Both the position numbers and the translations under genes were made by a program. Below, one piece after another: positions 18,191 through 27,872 of a DNA stretch of 64,000 nt (position 1 is its first letter; each line of letters opens with the position of its first letter). The notes under the pieces are model-generated. The model had not been told where the DNA came from, searched no databases, and saw nothing but the letters and a program-made list of their open reading frames with translations. The stretch comes from Bacillota bacterium (lineage in GTDB: Bacteria > Bacillota > Bacilli > Paenibacillales > UBA4045), in assembly GCA_023441055.1 (NCBI GenBank), contig JAEZQY010000018.1, positions 124,001 to 188,000 on the forward strand, given 5' to 3'.

Positions 18191-18375
18191 ATTGTTGCAA
18201 ATCTCCAACAAAATCGCTTCAATTTAGCGTTTTGAGCTATGAATGTTGCGAGGATCCAACAATAGTTCTATTTTGAGCGTGATAAGGGGGGTTAGAGGCA
18301 GAGAATGTTGGATATTCGTAACAATGTACAGCTCTGGTCCGACTCAGCGTTCGGATTGTTGGATTCTTGCAACAT
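18191..18375. repeat. four palindromic TTGTTGC-n6-CCAACAA elements
   Basis: Copies at about 18191-18210, 18243-18262, 18305-18325 and 18356-18374. The first two read TTGTTGC...CCAACAA; the last two are in the opposite orientation (TTGTTGG...TTGCAACA). Spacing is 50-62 bp. The same family recurs at 33.44-33.62 kb. Each element can fold into a short hairpin. Confidence 0.75.
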
Positions 18376-18434
18376 TCCTATCAGTTAACGTCTGCTGACT
18401 GCCCGCGCCATATCGCACAGCACCTCGCATTCGC

Positions 18435-19109
18435 TTAAGCCAATAACCCCTGCAACGCGCTCGGATGGAGCTGATAGCTGACCGTGTACTTGCCTTCCTC
18501 GCCCATGATGGGATGGAACCAGGCTTTTGCACATAGGGATTGAAGCGCGCGCACGACGGTGCGATGGTCAATGCCCAGATGACGCTTGACATCGATAGGG
18601 CGCAGCGGTCTAACCAGCATGCATGCCAATCGGATGATCTCGCGCTCTACGAGCGTGTCTATCGCAATCGGTGTAGCTATGGCTTGATACCGATTGAGAA
18701 CCATGCGTAGCAGCGTGATGCATTGTTCGGGATTGTGCGCGACATCATCATAAGAGAAGGAGATCACCTGATAGCCTGCAGCGGTCAGGAATGTCTCACG
18801 GTTCAACTCCTTACAGTATTGCCTTCTATCCATATCGCGAACATGCGGACCGTAGCCTTTGATCTCAATAACTAGCCGCACAATCCAAGTAATCCACACG
18901 AAATCGCAATAATAAGGGATACCTCGCCAATCGATCACCTCATATTCAGGGTGCAATTGGTCGAAGTTCCCGCGCAGCTTCCACCAGATATTGTGACAGA
19001 ACAGCTTCTCCGCTTCCTTATGCCCTCTCTCCAATCGTCCGCGCCTCTCCCCAGTTCTCCGTGCTAAGTGTTGCGCAATGAACTCCCCATGTGCACGCTC
19101 GAAATCCAT
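18435..19109 (-). CDS. putative nuclease-fold protein with C-terminal winged helix
   Basis: A protein of 224 residues that I cannot name. The middle (residues ~55-115) has the look of a DUF559/very-short-patch-repair-type PD-(D/E)XK fold: a strand YYCDFVWI with Asp, then VRLVIEIKGYGPH (E-x-K), then a helix and a strand GYQVISFSYDDV. The C-terminal part is a DNA-binding winged helix (LRPIDVKRHLGIDHRTVVRA). The combination suggests a DNA-acting enzyme. ATG 19109 is nine bases after GGGAGG; the ATG at 19118 overlaps that site. No partner gene is adjacent. Confidence 0.6.
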   Translation of the reverse strand: MDFERAHGEFIAQHLARRTGERRGRLERGHKEAEKLFCHNIWWKLRGNFDQLHPEYEVIDWRGIPYYCDFVWITWIVRLVIEIKGYGPHVRDMDRRQYCKELNRETFLTAAGYQVISFSYDDVAHNPEQCITLLRMVLNRYQAIATPIAIDTLVEREIIRLACMLVRPLRPIDVKRHLGIDHRTVVRALQSLCAKAWFHPIMGEEGKYTVSYQLHPSALQGLLA

Positions 19110-19303
19110 ACCAATCATCCTCCCTCATCAAAATAAAACAAGCACGCCCCGCAGCCATTCCAGAAGAATGGAGCAGGACGTGCTTCGTCACTGGAATCAA
19201 TTATAGCTGGAAATTCGATGGGTGACTAGTAGAATATGACGATTCTCATGTTGAGTATGATAAACTCTCTATAAGATATAAATGAAAGCATGGAGGAGAT
19301 AGT

Positions 19304-19897
19304 ATGATGCAGGATCATTTGAAGTCTATCTTGGACAGGTTGGATGCGCGGGACCAGTTGCAACCACTATCGCCGACGATGACATGGGAGCCAGAGCTGG
19401 AACCAGCGATTGAGCGTCTGGAATGGGTAGGCAAGCGAAACCATACAGCGGTTATTACACTTATCGCAGGACTTCATCTGAGGAATGACAGCTTGGATCG
19501 CTCGCATACCTATGCGCAGGAGATTGAGCATGACGCTACAGGCGCTTACTGGCATGGGATTATGCACCGGATGGAGGGGGATTATTCCAATGCGAAGTAC
19601 TGGTTTACGCGCGCGGGCAAGCATCCTGTTATGACAACAGTGCAGCAGGGGGTGGCTGAGTGGCTCCGGGATGTATGGGACGAAGCTTCAATCCCGCAAG
19701 GGCGAGTGTTGAGCGCGCTGCGCACATACCGAGATGCTGCCGCTTGGACGCCTTCTACATTCGTTGACCTTATTCAGTGGCTGGAAGCTGGCGACGACTC
19801 TGGATCAACGCAGGATATCCTGGAGCATCTACAGCATATTGAACTAACCGCGCTATTCGAGCATACGCTTCAAGCCGCGTTAGCGGTTCTGGACTAG
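19304..19897 (+). CDS. conserved uncharacterised protein
   Basis: A 197-residue soluble protein. The central block YWHGIMHRMEGDYSNAKYWF is a strongly patterned motif that I associate with a conserved family seen in scattered bacteria and fungi, with no known function. The arrangement of paired helices around it is reminiscent of Sel1/TPR-type repeats. The His-Arg-x-x-x-D-Y core may be a ligand site. Start ATG 19304 after GGAGGAG; the second codon is also ATG. It is followed by about 135 bp and then the carbohydrate locus. Confidence 0.6.
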   Translation: MMQDHLKSILDRLDARDQLQPLSPTMTWEPELEPAIERLEWVGKRNHTAVITLIAGLHLRNDSLDRSHTYAQEIEHDATGAYWHGIMHRMEGDYSNAKYWFTRAGKHPVMTTVQQGVAEWLRDVWDEASIPQGRVLSALRTYRDAAAWTPSTFVDLIQWLEAGDDSGSTQDILEHLQHIELTALFEHTLQAALAVLD

Positions 19898-20032
19898 GTT
19901 TGTAGAGTAGATTTATTACAACAACTCGTGAGTCCGTATCCCTTCACCAGATGCAAACAAAGGAGGTATAATGGGAATGTAGCAGTGCATGGTCTAGCAG
20001 GATAATGGTTTGTGCGGGAGGAAAAGGAAACC

Positions 20033-22297
20033 ATGAAGAAAATCAATCGCACCTTTGTAAAATATTTCATTTCGTTTTTTCTCGTATACTTAATTCCGGT
20101 TCTCGTTTTAGGTGCTATGTTGTATTGGAATGCGGTTCATGAACTGCGTGACGAAATTGAAGCGCTGAATCTGGACAAGCTTAGTCAGATCAAGTTGACA
20201 CTGGAGGAAGATTTGCGCGGTCTTGAACAAACCGCAGGGAAAATGTCCTTTGATCCGCGTCTGACGCCTTATATGGTAACGGGAAATGCTTACACGAAAC
20301 GAGAAGCGATTGATGAACTGGGCAAATATAAAATCAACAGTCCTTTTGCAGATGAACTGTTCTTATATTTGAAGAGGGACGATTTCATTTATTCATCCAC
20401 AGGTTCCTCCTCCTTAACTACATTTACGAATAATATGTATTTAACTTCAAGAGCCTCCGAGTTGGTTGAGCAGTTGCGGGATTCCTCGCAAACAGTTCTG
20501 AAAGCGGAACGAGGCATCATATTCGGTAACGATGAGGATCAGAATATGATTTCTTACATGGTTCCGGTTCCTGTGAAAAGCCACACCTCATACGGAAGTG
20601 TCCTGTTTGTGATCAATGAAAAGCGGATCAAGCAACTGATTGAGAATGTATTGGGTGATTATACGGGTGCAGTTTATATTGTGGACGAAGGCAAAAATAT
20701 TGTGGCGAAAAGCAGTGCGGGCTACATGGAAGAGGAGGCCATCGATCATCTTGTGGCCTCACCCTTGCCCTCCGGATTGTCTGAGCAAACCTGGAATCGA
20801 GCGAGTTACTCGGTTGCGGTCAATCAATCTGACATGACTGGCTGGACATTGCTGCTTATGATGCCAACGGAACAATTCTTTGGAAAAGTGATGGAAGTGA
20901 GGACATTGTTCTACGGGCTTATTGCGATTCTGGTGATTGCCGGTCTTAGTACCGCATTTTTGATCTCTCGTTTGCACTATCGTCCCATTCGTGAACTGAC
21001 ACATTACTCCCGGCTTGTCGGAGATTCTCGCTCAACAGAAAGGGGGGCGAGTGAGTTTGAACATATACGTCATGTATTGGATGACGCCATTGCGCAACAT
21101 CGGAGTTTGGAAACTGAGATGAAGGAGCAATTGCCAATTGTCCGCGAGAAAATGTTGACTCGGTTGTTGAAAGGGACGCTCCGAGATGAGGCGGAACTGC
21201 GGCAATCCTTGCTAGCAAATGGCATTCAAATGCTTGGTCCTCTGTATTTTGTGCTCTACGTATCATGGGATGAAGCTGCGTCTGGAACTTTATCAGGCGA
21301 TTATGAAGAAATTGTAAGAGCTCTTAGCTTTGTGGAGGTTGATAGGGGCGCGGCTTATGGGGTTGAATTGGCTCAAGAGCATGTGATTTCACTCATTATC
21401 AGCATCAGCGGTGAGATGGCGAAGAGTCGCCCTGTACAAGAACGGGTAGTGAGCCAGTTATATGTGCGAATGGAGCAGCTAGCCCGGGTGCGGCCGATTG
21501 TCGGAGTCAGTAACTTGTATGAACGTCTAGCTGCAGTGAATCGTGGTTTTATCGAGGCATCTGCCGCGCATTCGTATCACTGGAAGCTGGGCAAGGAGAA
21601 GCCAATTTACTTCGATGACATTAAATCCATGCACAACAATTACGAGTGGTATCCGGTGGAGAATCAGCTGCGTTTCTTGCAAAGCCTGAGACAAGGCGAT
21701 CAAGTAGTGGCCGGTGAGATGCTCTCCGCAATCATTGAGGATTTGAAAACGAATGCTAGCTCTTTCTTATTATTAAAAAGTATTAGCTCTGAAATGATTA
21801 ATACTGTTATGAAAACATTGAGTGAATTAAGTGTGCCGGATTACTCGCGGTATGCCAAGGAACTCATTTCGACGGCATCGTTGGATGATTTGGAGCAGAA
21901 GTTACGGAATTTGATTGTCATCGTGTGCGGGCATGTCGAGCAGATAAGGGAGAGCAACAATTTGTCATTGCGCAATTCGGTTTTGAACTATGTGCATGAG
22001 CATTTTCAAGAATACGATTTCAGTCTCGACAAGGTTTCTGATCAGTTCCGCGTATCCTCCTCCTATTTGGGGCGCTTTATAAAAGATCAAACCGGATATA
22101 CATTCATGGATTATGTAACTTATTTGAAGATGGAGGAAGTAAAGGACAGTTTGATCCACACGGATCAGACGATTCAGGAGATCATTGAACGGGTCGGCTA
22201 TCAAAATATGTCCAGCTTCATACGCAAGTTCAAGGCGCTTGAGGGAGTTACCCCGGGGCGATACCGGACGCTGTATGCCTCCACGAAGCGGGATTGA
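20033..22297 (+). CDS. membrane-anchored AraC-family sensor/regulator
   Basis: A one-component regulator of about 754 residues. An N-terminal membrane helix (YFISFFLVYLIPVLVLGAML), an extracellular Cache-like domain (~35-290) and a second helix (FYGLIAILVIAGLSTAFLI) precede a cytoplasmic linker. Two C-terminal AraC helix-turn-helix motifs (~650-754) end in GYQNMSSFIRKFKALEGVTP, with PGRYR. Such proteins sense a sugar outside the cell and activate adjacent importer genes directly, without a histidine kinase. ATG 20033 follows GGAGGAAAAGG; a GTG at 20012 lies before that site. It heads the more AT-rich segment and is separated from the importer by a terminator. Confidence 0.87.
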   Translation: MKKINRTFVKYFISFFLVYLIPVLVLGAMLYWNAVHELRDEIEALNLDKLSQIKLTLEEDLRGLEQTAGKMSFDPRLTPYMVTGNAYTKREAIDELGKYKINSPFADELFLYLKRDDFIYSSTGSSSLTTFTNNMYLTSRASELVEQLRDSSQTVLKAERGIIFGNDEDQNMISYMVPVPVKSHTSYGSVLFVINEKRIKQLIENVLGDYTGAVYIVDEGKNIVAKSSAGYMEEEAIDHLVASPLPSGLSEQTWNRASYSVAVNQSDMTGWTLLLMMPTEQFFGKVMEVRTLFYGLIAILVIAGLSTAFLISRLHYRPIRELTHYSRLVGDSRSTERGASEFEHIRHVLDDAIAQHRSLETEMKEQLPIVREKMLTRLLKGTLRDEAELRQSLLANGIQMLGPLYFVLYVSWDEAASGTLSGDYEEIVRALSFVEVDRGAAYGVELAQEHVISLIISISGEMAKSRPVQERVVSQLYVRMEQLARVRPIVGVSNLYERLAAVNRGFIEASAAHSYHWKLGKEKPIYFDDIKSMHNNYEWYPVENQLRFLQSLRQGDQVVAGEMLSAIIEDLKTNASSFLLLKSISSEMINTVMKTLSELSVPDYSRYAKELISTASLDDLEQKLRNLIVIVCGHVEQIRESNNLSLRNSVLNYVHEHFQEYDFSLDKVSDQFRVSSSYLGRFIKDQTGYTFMDYVTYLKMEEVKDSLIHTDQTIQEIIERVGYQNMSSFIRKFKALEGVTPGRYRTLYASTKRD

Positions 22298-22336
22298 TGA
22301 TATTAATGGAGAAGCCGAAATGTAATGTCTTATCAT

Positions 22337-22377
22337 AAAACGCATTGTGTCGAATTTGGACATGATGCGTTTTTTTA
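22337..22377 (+). terminator. terminator after the AraC regulator
   Basis: AAAACGCAT pairs with ATGCGTTTT, with a further inner TGTC/GACA pairing, and the stem runs into a seven-T tract. It isolates the regulator from the importer genes, which must have their own promoter in 22380-22500. Confidence 0.8.
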
Positions 22378-22523
22378 TTGTTATGATTGTACGATTTCGC
22401 ATACCGCAAATGGATACGGCATAGTGCCCGATGTAGTCTTTGGCACAGTGTATGCGCATTCTGATTGTAGGCAAGGAGGGGCGATCGCGGTAAGCTGTGC
22501 CTACAGACGAAAGGGGAGAAACC

Positions 22524-23432
22524 ATGAACCGTTCACACCTTTTTTTGAGCAGCGTACGAAAGAGGTGGCAGCTTTATTTGTTCTTGTTGCCTACATTAAC
22601 TTATTTTATTGTATTTCATTATGTGCCGATGTACGGATTGCAAATTGCGTTCAAGCGATATTTAGCGTCAAAAGGAATTTGGGGAAGTCCGTGGCTTGGC
22701 TTCGAGCATTTCGACCGATTTTTTCACTCATATTACTTTTGGACGTTGATCAAGAATACGCTGCTCATTAATGTGTACCAGCTCGCGCTTTTTCCGATTT
22801 CCATCATCATCGCTTTATCATTGAATGAATTGAAGAATGGGAAGTTCAAATCGGGTGTGCAAACGATCACGTATGCGCCGCATTTTATTTCCACCGTGGT
22901 CATGGTTGGGATGATCATCACATTTCTTGATCCACGAACGGGTATCGTCAATCGGTTAATCGAGACCATGGGGTTTGAGGCGATCTCTTTTATGATTGAG
23001 CCAGGGTGGTTTAAGTCCATATTTGTTCTTTCCGGGGAGTGGCAGAACCTGGGCTGGGGCGCCATCATTTATCTAGCTGCGTTGGCTGGCATTAATCCTG
23101 AATTGTATGACGCGGCTAAAGTGGATGGCGCAAGCAGACTGCAGCGCATTCGGTATATCAACATTCCCGGGATTATGCCTACTATCATGATCATGTTGAT
23201 TCTCAGTATGGGGAACATGATGGCAGTGGGGTTTGAAAAGATTTACTTGCTGCAAAATGAATTGAATATGGAATCCTCTGATGTCATCCAAACCTATGTT
23301 TACCGAAGCGGACTTCTTCAGGCGCAATACAGTTATTCCGCGGCGATCGGGTTATTTAACAATGTAATCAATTTCATCATTCTGGTTGTGTTCAACCGGT
23401 TGGCAAGACGAACCGGAAACAGTTTATGGTAG
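22524..23432 (+). CDS. oligosaccharide ABC importer permease (LplB-like)
   Basis: Binding-protein-dependent sugar permease of about 302 residues with six predicted helices. The EAA loop reads AAKVDGASRLQRIRYINIPGI, the site where the ATPase docks. N-terminal LPTLTYFIVFHYVPMYGLQIAF and the ending RTGNSLW are characteristic of the LplB/YtcP pair class of CUT1 importers in Paenibacillus. No ATPase gene is nearby, as usual; a shared MsmX-type ATPase is assumed. ATG 22524 follows AAGGGGAG and is better placed than the frame opening at 22497. Confidence 0.9.
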   Translation: MNRSHLFLSSVRKRWQLYLFLLPTLTYFIVFHYVPMYGLQIAFKRYLASKGIWGSPWLGFEHFDRFFHSYYFWTLIKNTLLINVYQLALFPISIIIALSLNELKNGKFKSGVQTITYAPHFISTVVMVGMIITFLDPRTGIVNRLIETMGFEAISFMIEPGWFKSIFVLSGEWQNLGWGAIIYLAALAGINPELYDAAKVDGASRLQRIRYINIPGIMPTIMIMLILSMGNMMAVGFEKIYLLQNELNMESSDVIQTYVYRSGLLQAQYSYSAAIGLFNNVINFIILVVFNRLARRTGNSLW

Positions 23433-23442
23433 GGGGAACGAC

Positions 23443-24336
23443 ATGGTAAGGGAATCCGCATCTGATCGCTGGTTTATCATTGCAAATTACACGTTTGTGA
23501 TCTTCATCACGCTAAGTGTCCTCTATCCGCTATGGTTCATTGTCAGCGCATCCTTCAGTGATCCGCAATATGTCAATAGCGGTCAAATGTATGTATGGCC
23601 CAAAGGCTTCACCTTAGAAGGCTATGAGCGCGTATTTCAAAATCCGGACATCTGGATCGGGTATCGCAACACGATTTTTTATACGATCGCAGGGGTGCTG
23701 ATCAACTTGTTATTTACGCTTCCCGGTGCGTATGCATTATCTCGTCCGGATCTGGTTGGGCGGCATGTGTTTACTTTCATTATTGTGTTTACGATGTTTT
23801 TCGGTGGCGGACTGATCCCTACATATTTGCTGGTCAAGAATCTGGGCATGGTCAATACGATATGGGCGTTATTACTGCCTAATGCTGCAGGAGTGTTCCA
23901 AATTATCGTGACGCGAACTTTTTTCCAGAGTTCCGTTCCTAGAGAGCTTGAAGAAGCGGCGGAAATTGACGGCTGTTCAACATTACGGTTGTTTATCCGT
24001 ATTGTGTTGCCGATCTCACTGCCAATAATTGCGGTAATGTCTTTATTTTATGGTGTAGGACACTGGAATCAATATTTTGCAGCATTGATTTATTTGAAAA
24101 GCCGGGACTTGTATCCGCTGCAATTGATTTTACGGGAAATTCTGGTGCTGAATGAAATGACGGATATGCTTCTGTCCGGCGGGATGGATTTTGAAGCGGT
24201 AGCGGAACAAATGAGAGTTTCCGATCTGATTAAGTATGCCGTGATGATTGTTGCGGCGCTGCCATTATTAATCGTGTATCCCTTTTTGCAGAAGTTCTTT
24301 ATCAAGGGAGTATTAATAGGATCTCTGAAAGGTTAA
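23443..24336 (+). CDS. oligosaccharide ABC importer permease (YtcP/LplC-like)
   Basis: The second permease of the CUT1-type importer, about 297 residues. EAA loop ELEEAAEIDGCSTLRLFIRI with VLPIS is clear, and the C-terminus FLQKFFIKGVLIGSLKG is the family's standard ending. Segments DPQYVNSGQMYVWPKGF near the N-terminus place it with YtcP/LplC. ATG 23443 follows AGGGGG and starts 10 bp after the first permease; an overlapping in-frame extension has no ribosome binding site. It pairs with the upstream permease and the lipoprotein downstream. Confidence 0.9.
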   Translation: MVRESASDRWFIIANYTFVIFITLSVLYPLWFIVSASFSDPQYVNSGQMYVWPKGFTLEGYERVFQNPDIWIGYRNTIFYTIAGVLINLLFTLPGAYALSRPDLVGRHVFTFIIVFTMFFGGGLIPTYLLVKNLGMVNTIWALLLPNAAGVFQIIVTRTFFQSSVPRELEEAAEIDGCSTLRLFIRIVLPISLPIIAVMSLFYGVGHWNQYFAALIYLKSRDLYPLQLILREILVLNEMTDMLLSGGMDFEAVAEQMRVSDLIKYAVMIVAALPLLIVYPFLQKFFIKGVLIGSLKG

Positions 24337-24439
24337 TGCCGAAAAGGGCGAGGTTTGCTTGAAAGGGGGGATGCTTATCGATAAGATATCAGAAAACATG
24401 TAGGTTGCGAATAAAAAATGGGAAGGGGATTTATGAAAG

Positions 24440-26080
24440 ATGAGAAAAATCGGATTACGATTGATGTTAGTTGTGATGATTACAGCCCTGTTAGCGGGAT
24501 GCGCATCGAACAATGGAAATAATGAGAGCACTGGCAACGGTGGCAACAGCGGAAGCAATCAAGCGGTAAACAGCAATGAAAGCGGAGCAGCTGCTTCACA
24601 GACACCGGAGAACTTGAATCTGAACGGATATCCAATCGTGCAGGAGCCGATCAAGCTAACGGTGATGGGGGCTAAAAGCCCGAATCATGGACTGTGGGAA
24701 GAAATGCTGGCATTCAAAGAAATGGAGAGCATGACCAATATCGAGCTCAGCTTTGACACGCCTCCGCAGGAAAGCTATCCGGAGCGAAAGAATCTTGCCT
24801 TTGCCAGTGGAGAATTGCCGGACTTCTTCTTCCTTGGGCAACTATCGGCTGCGGATGAAGCCAATTACGGCAGTCAGGGCATCCTGATTCCGCTGGAGGA
24901 CTTAATTGATGCGTATGCACCGAACTTAAAAGCGATTCTCGACGAAAATCCGGATATTCGCAAGTCAATCACGGCGCCGGATGGACATATTTATTCCTTG
25001 CCGCGGATTGAAACGGTGTTCACCCATGCCAAGTTAGGCGCACGTTTGTATCCGCATTGGGAGGCATTCAAGGAGCATGGTTTTAATACGATGCCGGAAA
25101 CAACGGAAGAGTTGCGTGAGATGCTGACTGCTTTTAAACAATCCGGAATGATCCCGTTGTCTGGACGTGATTTGAAGACGATTCGCACGCCTTTTCTGGC
25201 TGCATTCGGCGAAATCATGAACGGAGAAGGCATTCGCGCCAGTAAAGATGTCGTATCCTTTGTACCGATGTCCGAAGGCTACAAGCACTATTTGGACTAT
25301 ATGAACAAGTTATATCAAGACAAGCTGCTGGATCAGGAGATCTTCTCGCATACATTTGCGCAATTCAAAGCAAAGACAGGCGAACAAGTGGTTGCTGTAT
25401 TTGAGGCGTTCTCTCCAAGCATTTTCATGAATTTCCCTGAAGAAGTGATGTATGACGAAAGCTATCCGATGCTGCCTGTACTGACAAGTGAATTCAATCA
25501 AGAAAAGGTATATCCAGTAGCGGGAGACGTCTTCACGGGGAACTTTGCAATTACAAGTGTTAATCAGTATCCGGAGGCCACGATGAGATGGGCGGACTAC
25601 TGGTACTCGGTGGAAGGCTCTATTTTGATGACGCAAGGCGTGAAGGTAGATCAAGCTTGGATCGATGATCCGAATACGCGGATTGACGATGTTCTTGAAA
25701 TCCCGGAAGGTGAAGCCAAAGCCGTGTATGCGCAAAAGCACTTTACGCCATTTGCTGGCTTAAATAACAATAGCGAGATTATTCAGCAGAAAGCCGATGC
25801 GCCTCTGAACAAATACTTAAATGCCCAGACAGCGGAATTGATGAAGCCGTATGCGCAGCAGCCTTATCCGCAAGTCATTCTCACGGAGGAAGAACAGCAG
25901 GAAATCACCAACCTCACCGTGGATATCAAAACGTATGTGGAACAGATGGAAGCGAAGTTCGTCATCGGTCAAGAGCCGCTCTCCAAATGGGACTCTTACG
26001 TGGGCACCTTGCAGAATATGAAAGTCGATCGCTTGGTTGAAATTTACCAAATTGCTTACGATCGTTGGAACAACCAATAA
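24440..26080 (+). CDS. extracellular solute-binding lipoprotein (LplA-like)
   Basis: Sugar-binding lipoprotein, 546 residues. The signal peptide ends in the lipobox LLAGC (Cys21), followed by an Asn/Gly/Ser-rich linker and a family 1 solute-binding fold (TVMGAKSPNHGLWEEM, FASGELPDFFFLG, LIPLEDLIDAYAPN, LPRIETVFTHAKLGAR). It would capture an oligosaccharide at the cell surface for the two permeases. The ligand cannot be read, but the co-located sulfatase, esterase and GH106-like genes suggest a sulfated, acylated glycan fragment. A terminator follows immediately. Confidence 0.9.
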   Translation: MRKIGLRLMLVVMITALLAGCASNNGNNESTGNGGNSGSNQAVNSNESGAAASQTPENLNLNGYPIVQEPIKLTVMGAKSPNHGLWEEMLAFKEMESMTNIELSFDTPPQESYPERKNLAFASGELPDFFFLGQLSAADEANYGSQGILIPLEDLIDAYAPNLKAILDENPDIRKSITAPDGHIYSLPRIETVFTHAKLGARLYPHWEAFKEHGFNTMPETTEELREMLTAFKQSGMIPLSGRDLKTIRTPFLAAFGEIMNGEGIRASKDVVSFVPMSEGYKHYLDYMNKLYQDKLLDQEIFSHTFAQFKAKTGEQVVAVFEAFSPSIFMNFPEEVMYDESYPMLPVLTSEFNQEKVYPVAGDVFTGNFAITSVNQYPEATMRWADYWYSVEGSILMTQGVKVDQAWIDDPNTRIDDVLEIPEGEAKAVYAQKHFTPFAGLNNNSEIIQQKADAPLNKYLNAQTAELMKPYAQQPYPQVILTEEEQQEITNLTVDIKTYVEQMEAKFVIGQEPLSKWDSYVGTLQNMKVDRLVEIYQIAYDRWNNQ

Positions 26081-26088
26081 TCTAAACT

Positions 26089-26130
26089 CACCTGCGGGCT
26101 TAAATAAAATAGCATCCCGCAGGTGTTTTC
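26089..26130 (+). terminator. intra-operon terminator/attenuator
   Basis: A perfect 10-bp stem CACCTGCGGG/CCCGCAGGTG (26089-26098, 26116-26125) is followed by TTTT. It lies between the abundant binding-protein gene and the enzyme genes, so it probably lets only part of the transcription through. Confidence 0.8.
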
Positions 26131-26146
26131 ATTAGGGGGAGCGATT

Positions 26147-27850
26147 GTGTCGAACAGGAGTAAAGTGACTGTAGAGATGTACACATACAAGGAATTAGCA
26201 GGAGAAGCCCTACATCTGAAGGTATATGCGCCGACTCGTATTCGAGAGAATGCCGCGCTGCATGGCGATGACACTTTATTATCACAGGAGGTCAAGTTGG
26301 GAGCTATTGTATTTTTCTATGGCGGAGGCTGGGTGGATGGTAACTTGGATCAATTCAAGCCGCAATCTGAATATTTGGCGGCACATGGAATTGTAGCGGT
26401 CACGGTGGACTATCGCGTATTTAACCGTCATCAAACTTCGCCGATCGAGAGTGTAGAGGATGCGAAATCGGCTGTTAGCTGGGTTCGGAAGCACGCAGAG
26501 GAACTCGGCATCGATTCTGCGCGAATTGCGGTGTGCGGCGCTTCTGCCGGGGGGCATCTCGCTGCAAGCGCAGCGATGGTTCCCGGTTTTATCATGGCGG
26601 AGGAGGAGTGTTTGGCGCGTCCGGATCTATTGATTTTATTCAATCCGGTGACGGATACAACGGAAACTGGGTACCAGAACAAAGCGTCTGGCATGATCGC
26701 AGACCGTCTGCAAGAAATTTCTCCGATCCACCATATGACAGACGGTTTGCCGGATACGTTGCTGTTTCATGGTACAGCGGATGACGTTGTGCCAATCTTG
26801 CATTCCGAACGGTTTTGCCAAGCGATGGTCGAGAGGGGGAATTCTTGCACGATGGTTTCCGTTGATGAAGCTGGACACGGGTTCTTCAATTATGGGGAAG
26901 CTTACGAGACGACTCTGATGCGGCTGATCCAATTCCTGCAAGAACATGGATGGATGCCTGGGCTATCTTCGGATGATTCTGAAGTGTTCAGCGACCCTGG
27001 TTTTGATCACGGTTTTCGATTATCCACATTGCATGCCAGTCACATCATTGTGGACACTTTGTTGTTCGATGCGGACCCTGTCAAGCATGGGGGCGGGATC
27101 ATCGTTAATGAACCAAGCTGGAAGCTTGCTCAGTGGTGGAGCAAGCATAGTCTGGAGGGCGTCAAGCCATTCAAGATGGCACCCAATGTCAGCGGGTATG
27201 TCATTCCGGGCAAGAAGGTGGTGCGCTATCCGAATGGTGAGCTGTATTTAGAAGTGGCCGGCAGCCAGGAATATGAACGCCCGCGCCGTCATAATGAGCC
27301 ATGGCCGCACTTGTTGATTGAACAAAAATTCACACCGGGTATGTCTCTGGCAAGTGTGCGCGGTCTGCGATTCCATGTGGAAGTCAAGCTGGACTTTATC
27401 CAGGATCATATGACACATGATGAATATGACCCAGAACTGCATGCCGCGAAGGTATCCGCTTTTTTTGCGGTAAAGAATCAGAATGAGGCGTCGGCAAGCT
27501 GGGGGGACTACATTTGGTTCGGCATCCCGATTTACGATTCCCGATATGACATATTCCCCGGCTATCAGGCACAGGATGCTGGGAAAGCAACGGCTACAAA
27601 CAAGTTTATTTATACGCTGGATGGTCGGAAGGTATGGGAAAGACCGGTTCATGACGGACAGTGGCATTCACTTGATATAGATCTGCTTCCTCATATGCGG
27701 ACTGCAGTGCAGACGGCTGCGTCGAGAGGATATTTACGGGATGCGGCGTTTAGCGATTTGCACGTGGAATCGTTTAATCTGGGATGGGAAGTGACAGGAA
27801 CATACGATGCTGCGATGCGTTTGAAACAGCTGCATTTACAGAAATCATAA
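26147..27850 (+). CDS. alpha/beta-hydrolase (CE-type esterase) fused to an unknown C-terminal domain
   Basis: A two-part protein of 567 residues without signal peptide. Residues ~1-270 are a BD-FAE/HSL-like hydrolase: oxyanion motif FFYGGGWVDGN, nucleophile GASAGGHLA, acid region HGTADDVVP and catalytic His in AGHGFFNYG. The remaining ~290 residues begin near DTLLFDADPVKHGGGI and look like a beta-rich jelly-roll (VSGYVIPGKKVVRYPNGELYLE, HLLIEQKF, FHVEVKLDF, WFGIPIYDSR). I do not recognise that part. It is possibly a carbohydrate-recognition or lyase-like fold. GTG 26147 follows AGGGGG. By context it probably removes acyl groups from imported oligosaccharides. Confidence 0.72.
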   Translation: MSNRSKVTVEMYTYKELAGEALHLKVYAPTRIRENAALHGDDTLLSQEVKLGAIVFFYGGGWVDGNLDQFKPQSEYLAAHGIVAVTVDYRVFNRHQTSPIESVEDAKSAVSWVRKHAEELGIDSARIAVCGASAGGHLAASAAMVPGFIMAEEECLARPDLLILFNPVTDTTETGYQNKASGMIADRLQEISPIHHMTDGLPDTLLFHGTADDVVPILHSERFCQAMVERGNSCTMVSVDEAGHGFFNYGEAYETTLMRLIQFLQEHGWMPGLSSDDSEVFSDPGFDHGFRLSTLHASHIIVDTLLFDADPVKHGGGIIVNEPSWKLAQWWSKHSLEGVKPFKMAPNVSGYVIPGKKVVRYPNGELYLEVAGSQEYERPRRHNEPWPHLLIEQKFTPGMSLASVRGLRFHVEVKLDFIQDHMTHDEYDPELHAAKVSAFFAVKNQNEASASWGDYIWFGIPIYDSRYDIFPGYQAQDAGKATATNKFIYTLDGRKVWERPVHDGQWHSLDIDLLPHMRTAVQTAASRGYLRDAAFSDLHVESFNLGWEVTGTYDAAMRLKQLHLQKS

Positions 27851-27872
27851 ATCTGTGAAGGGACTGATAAGG

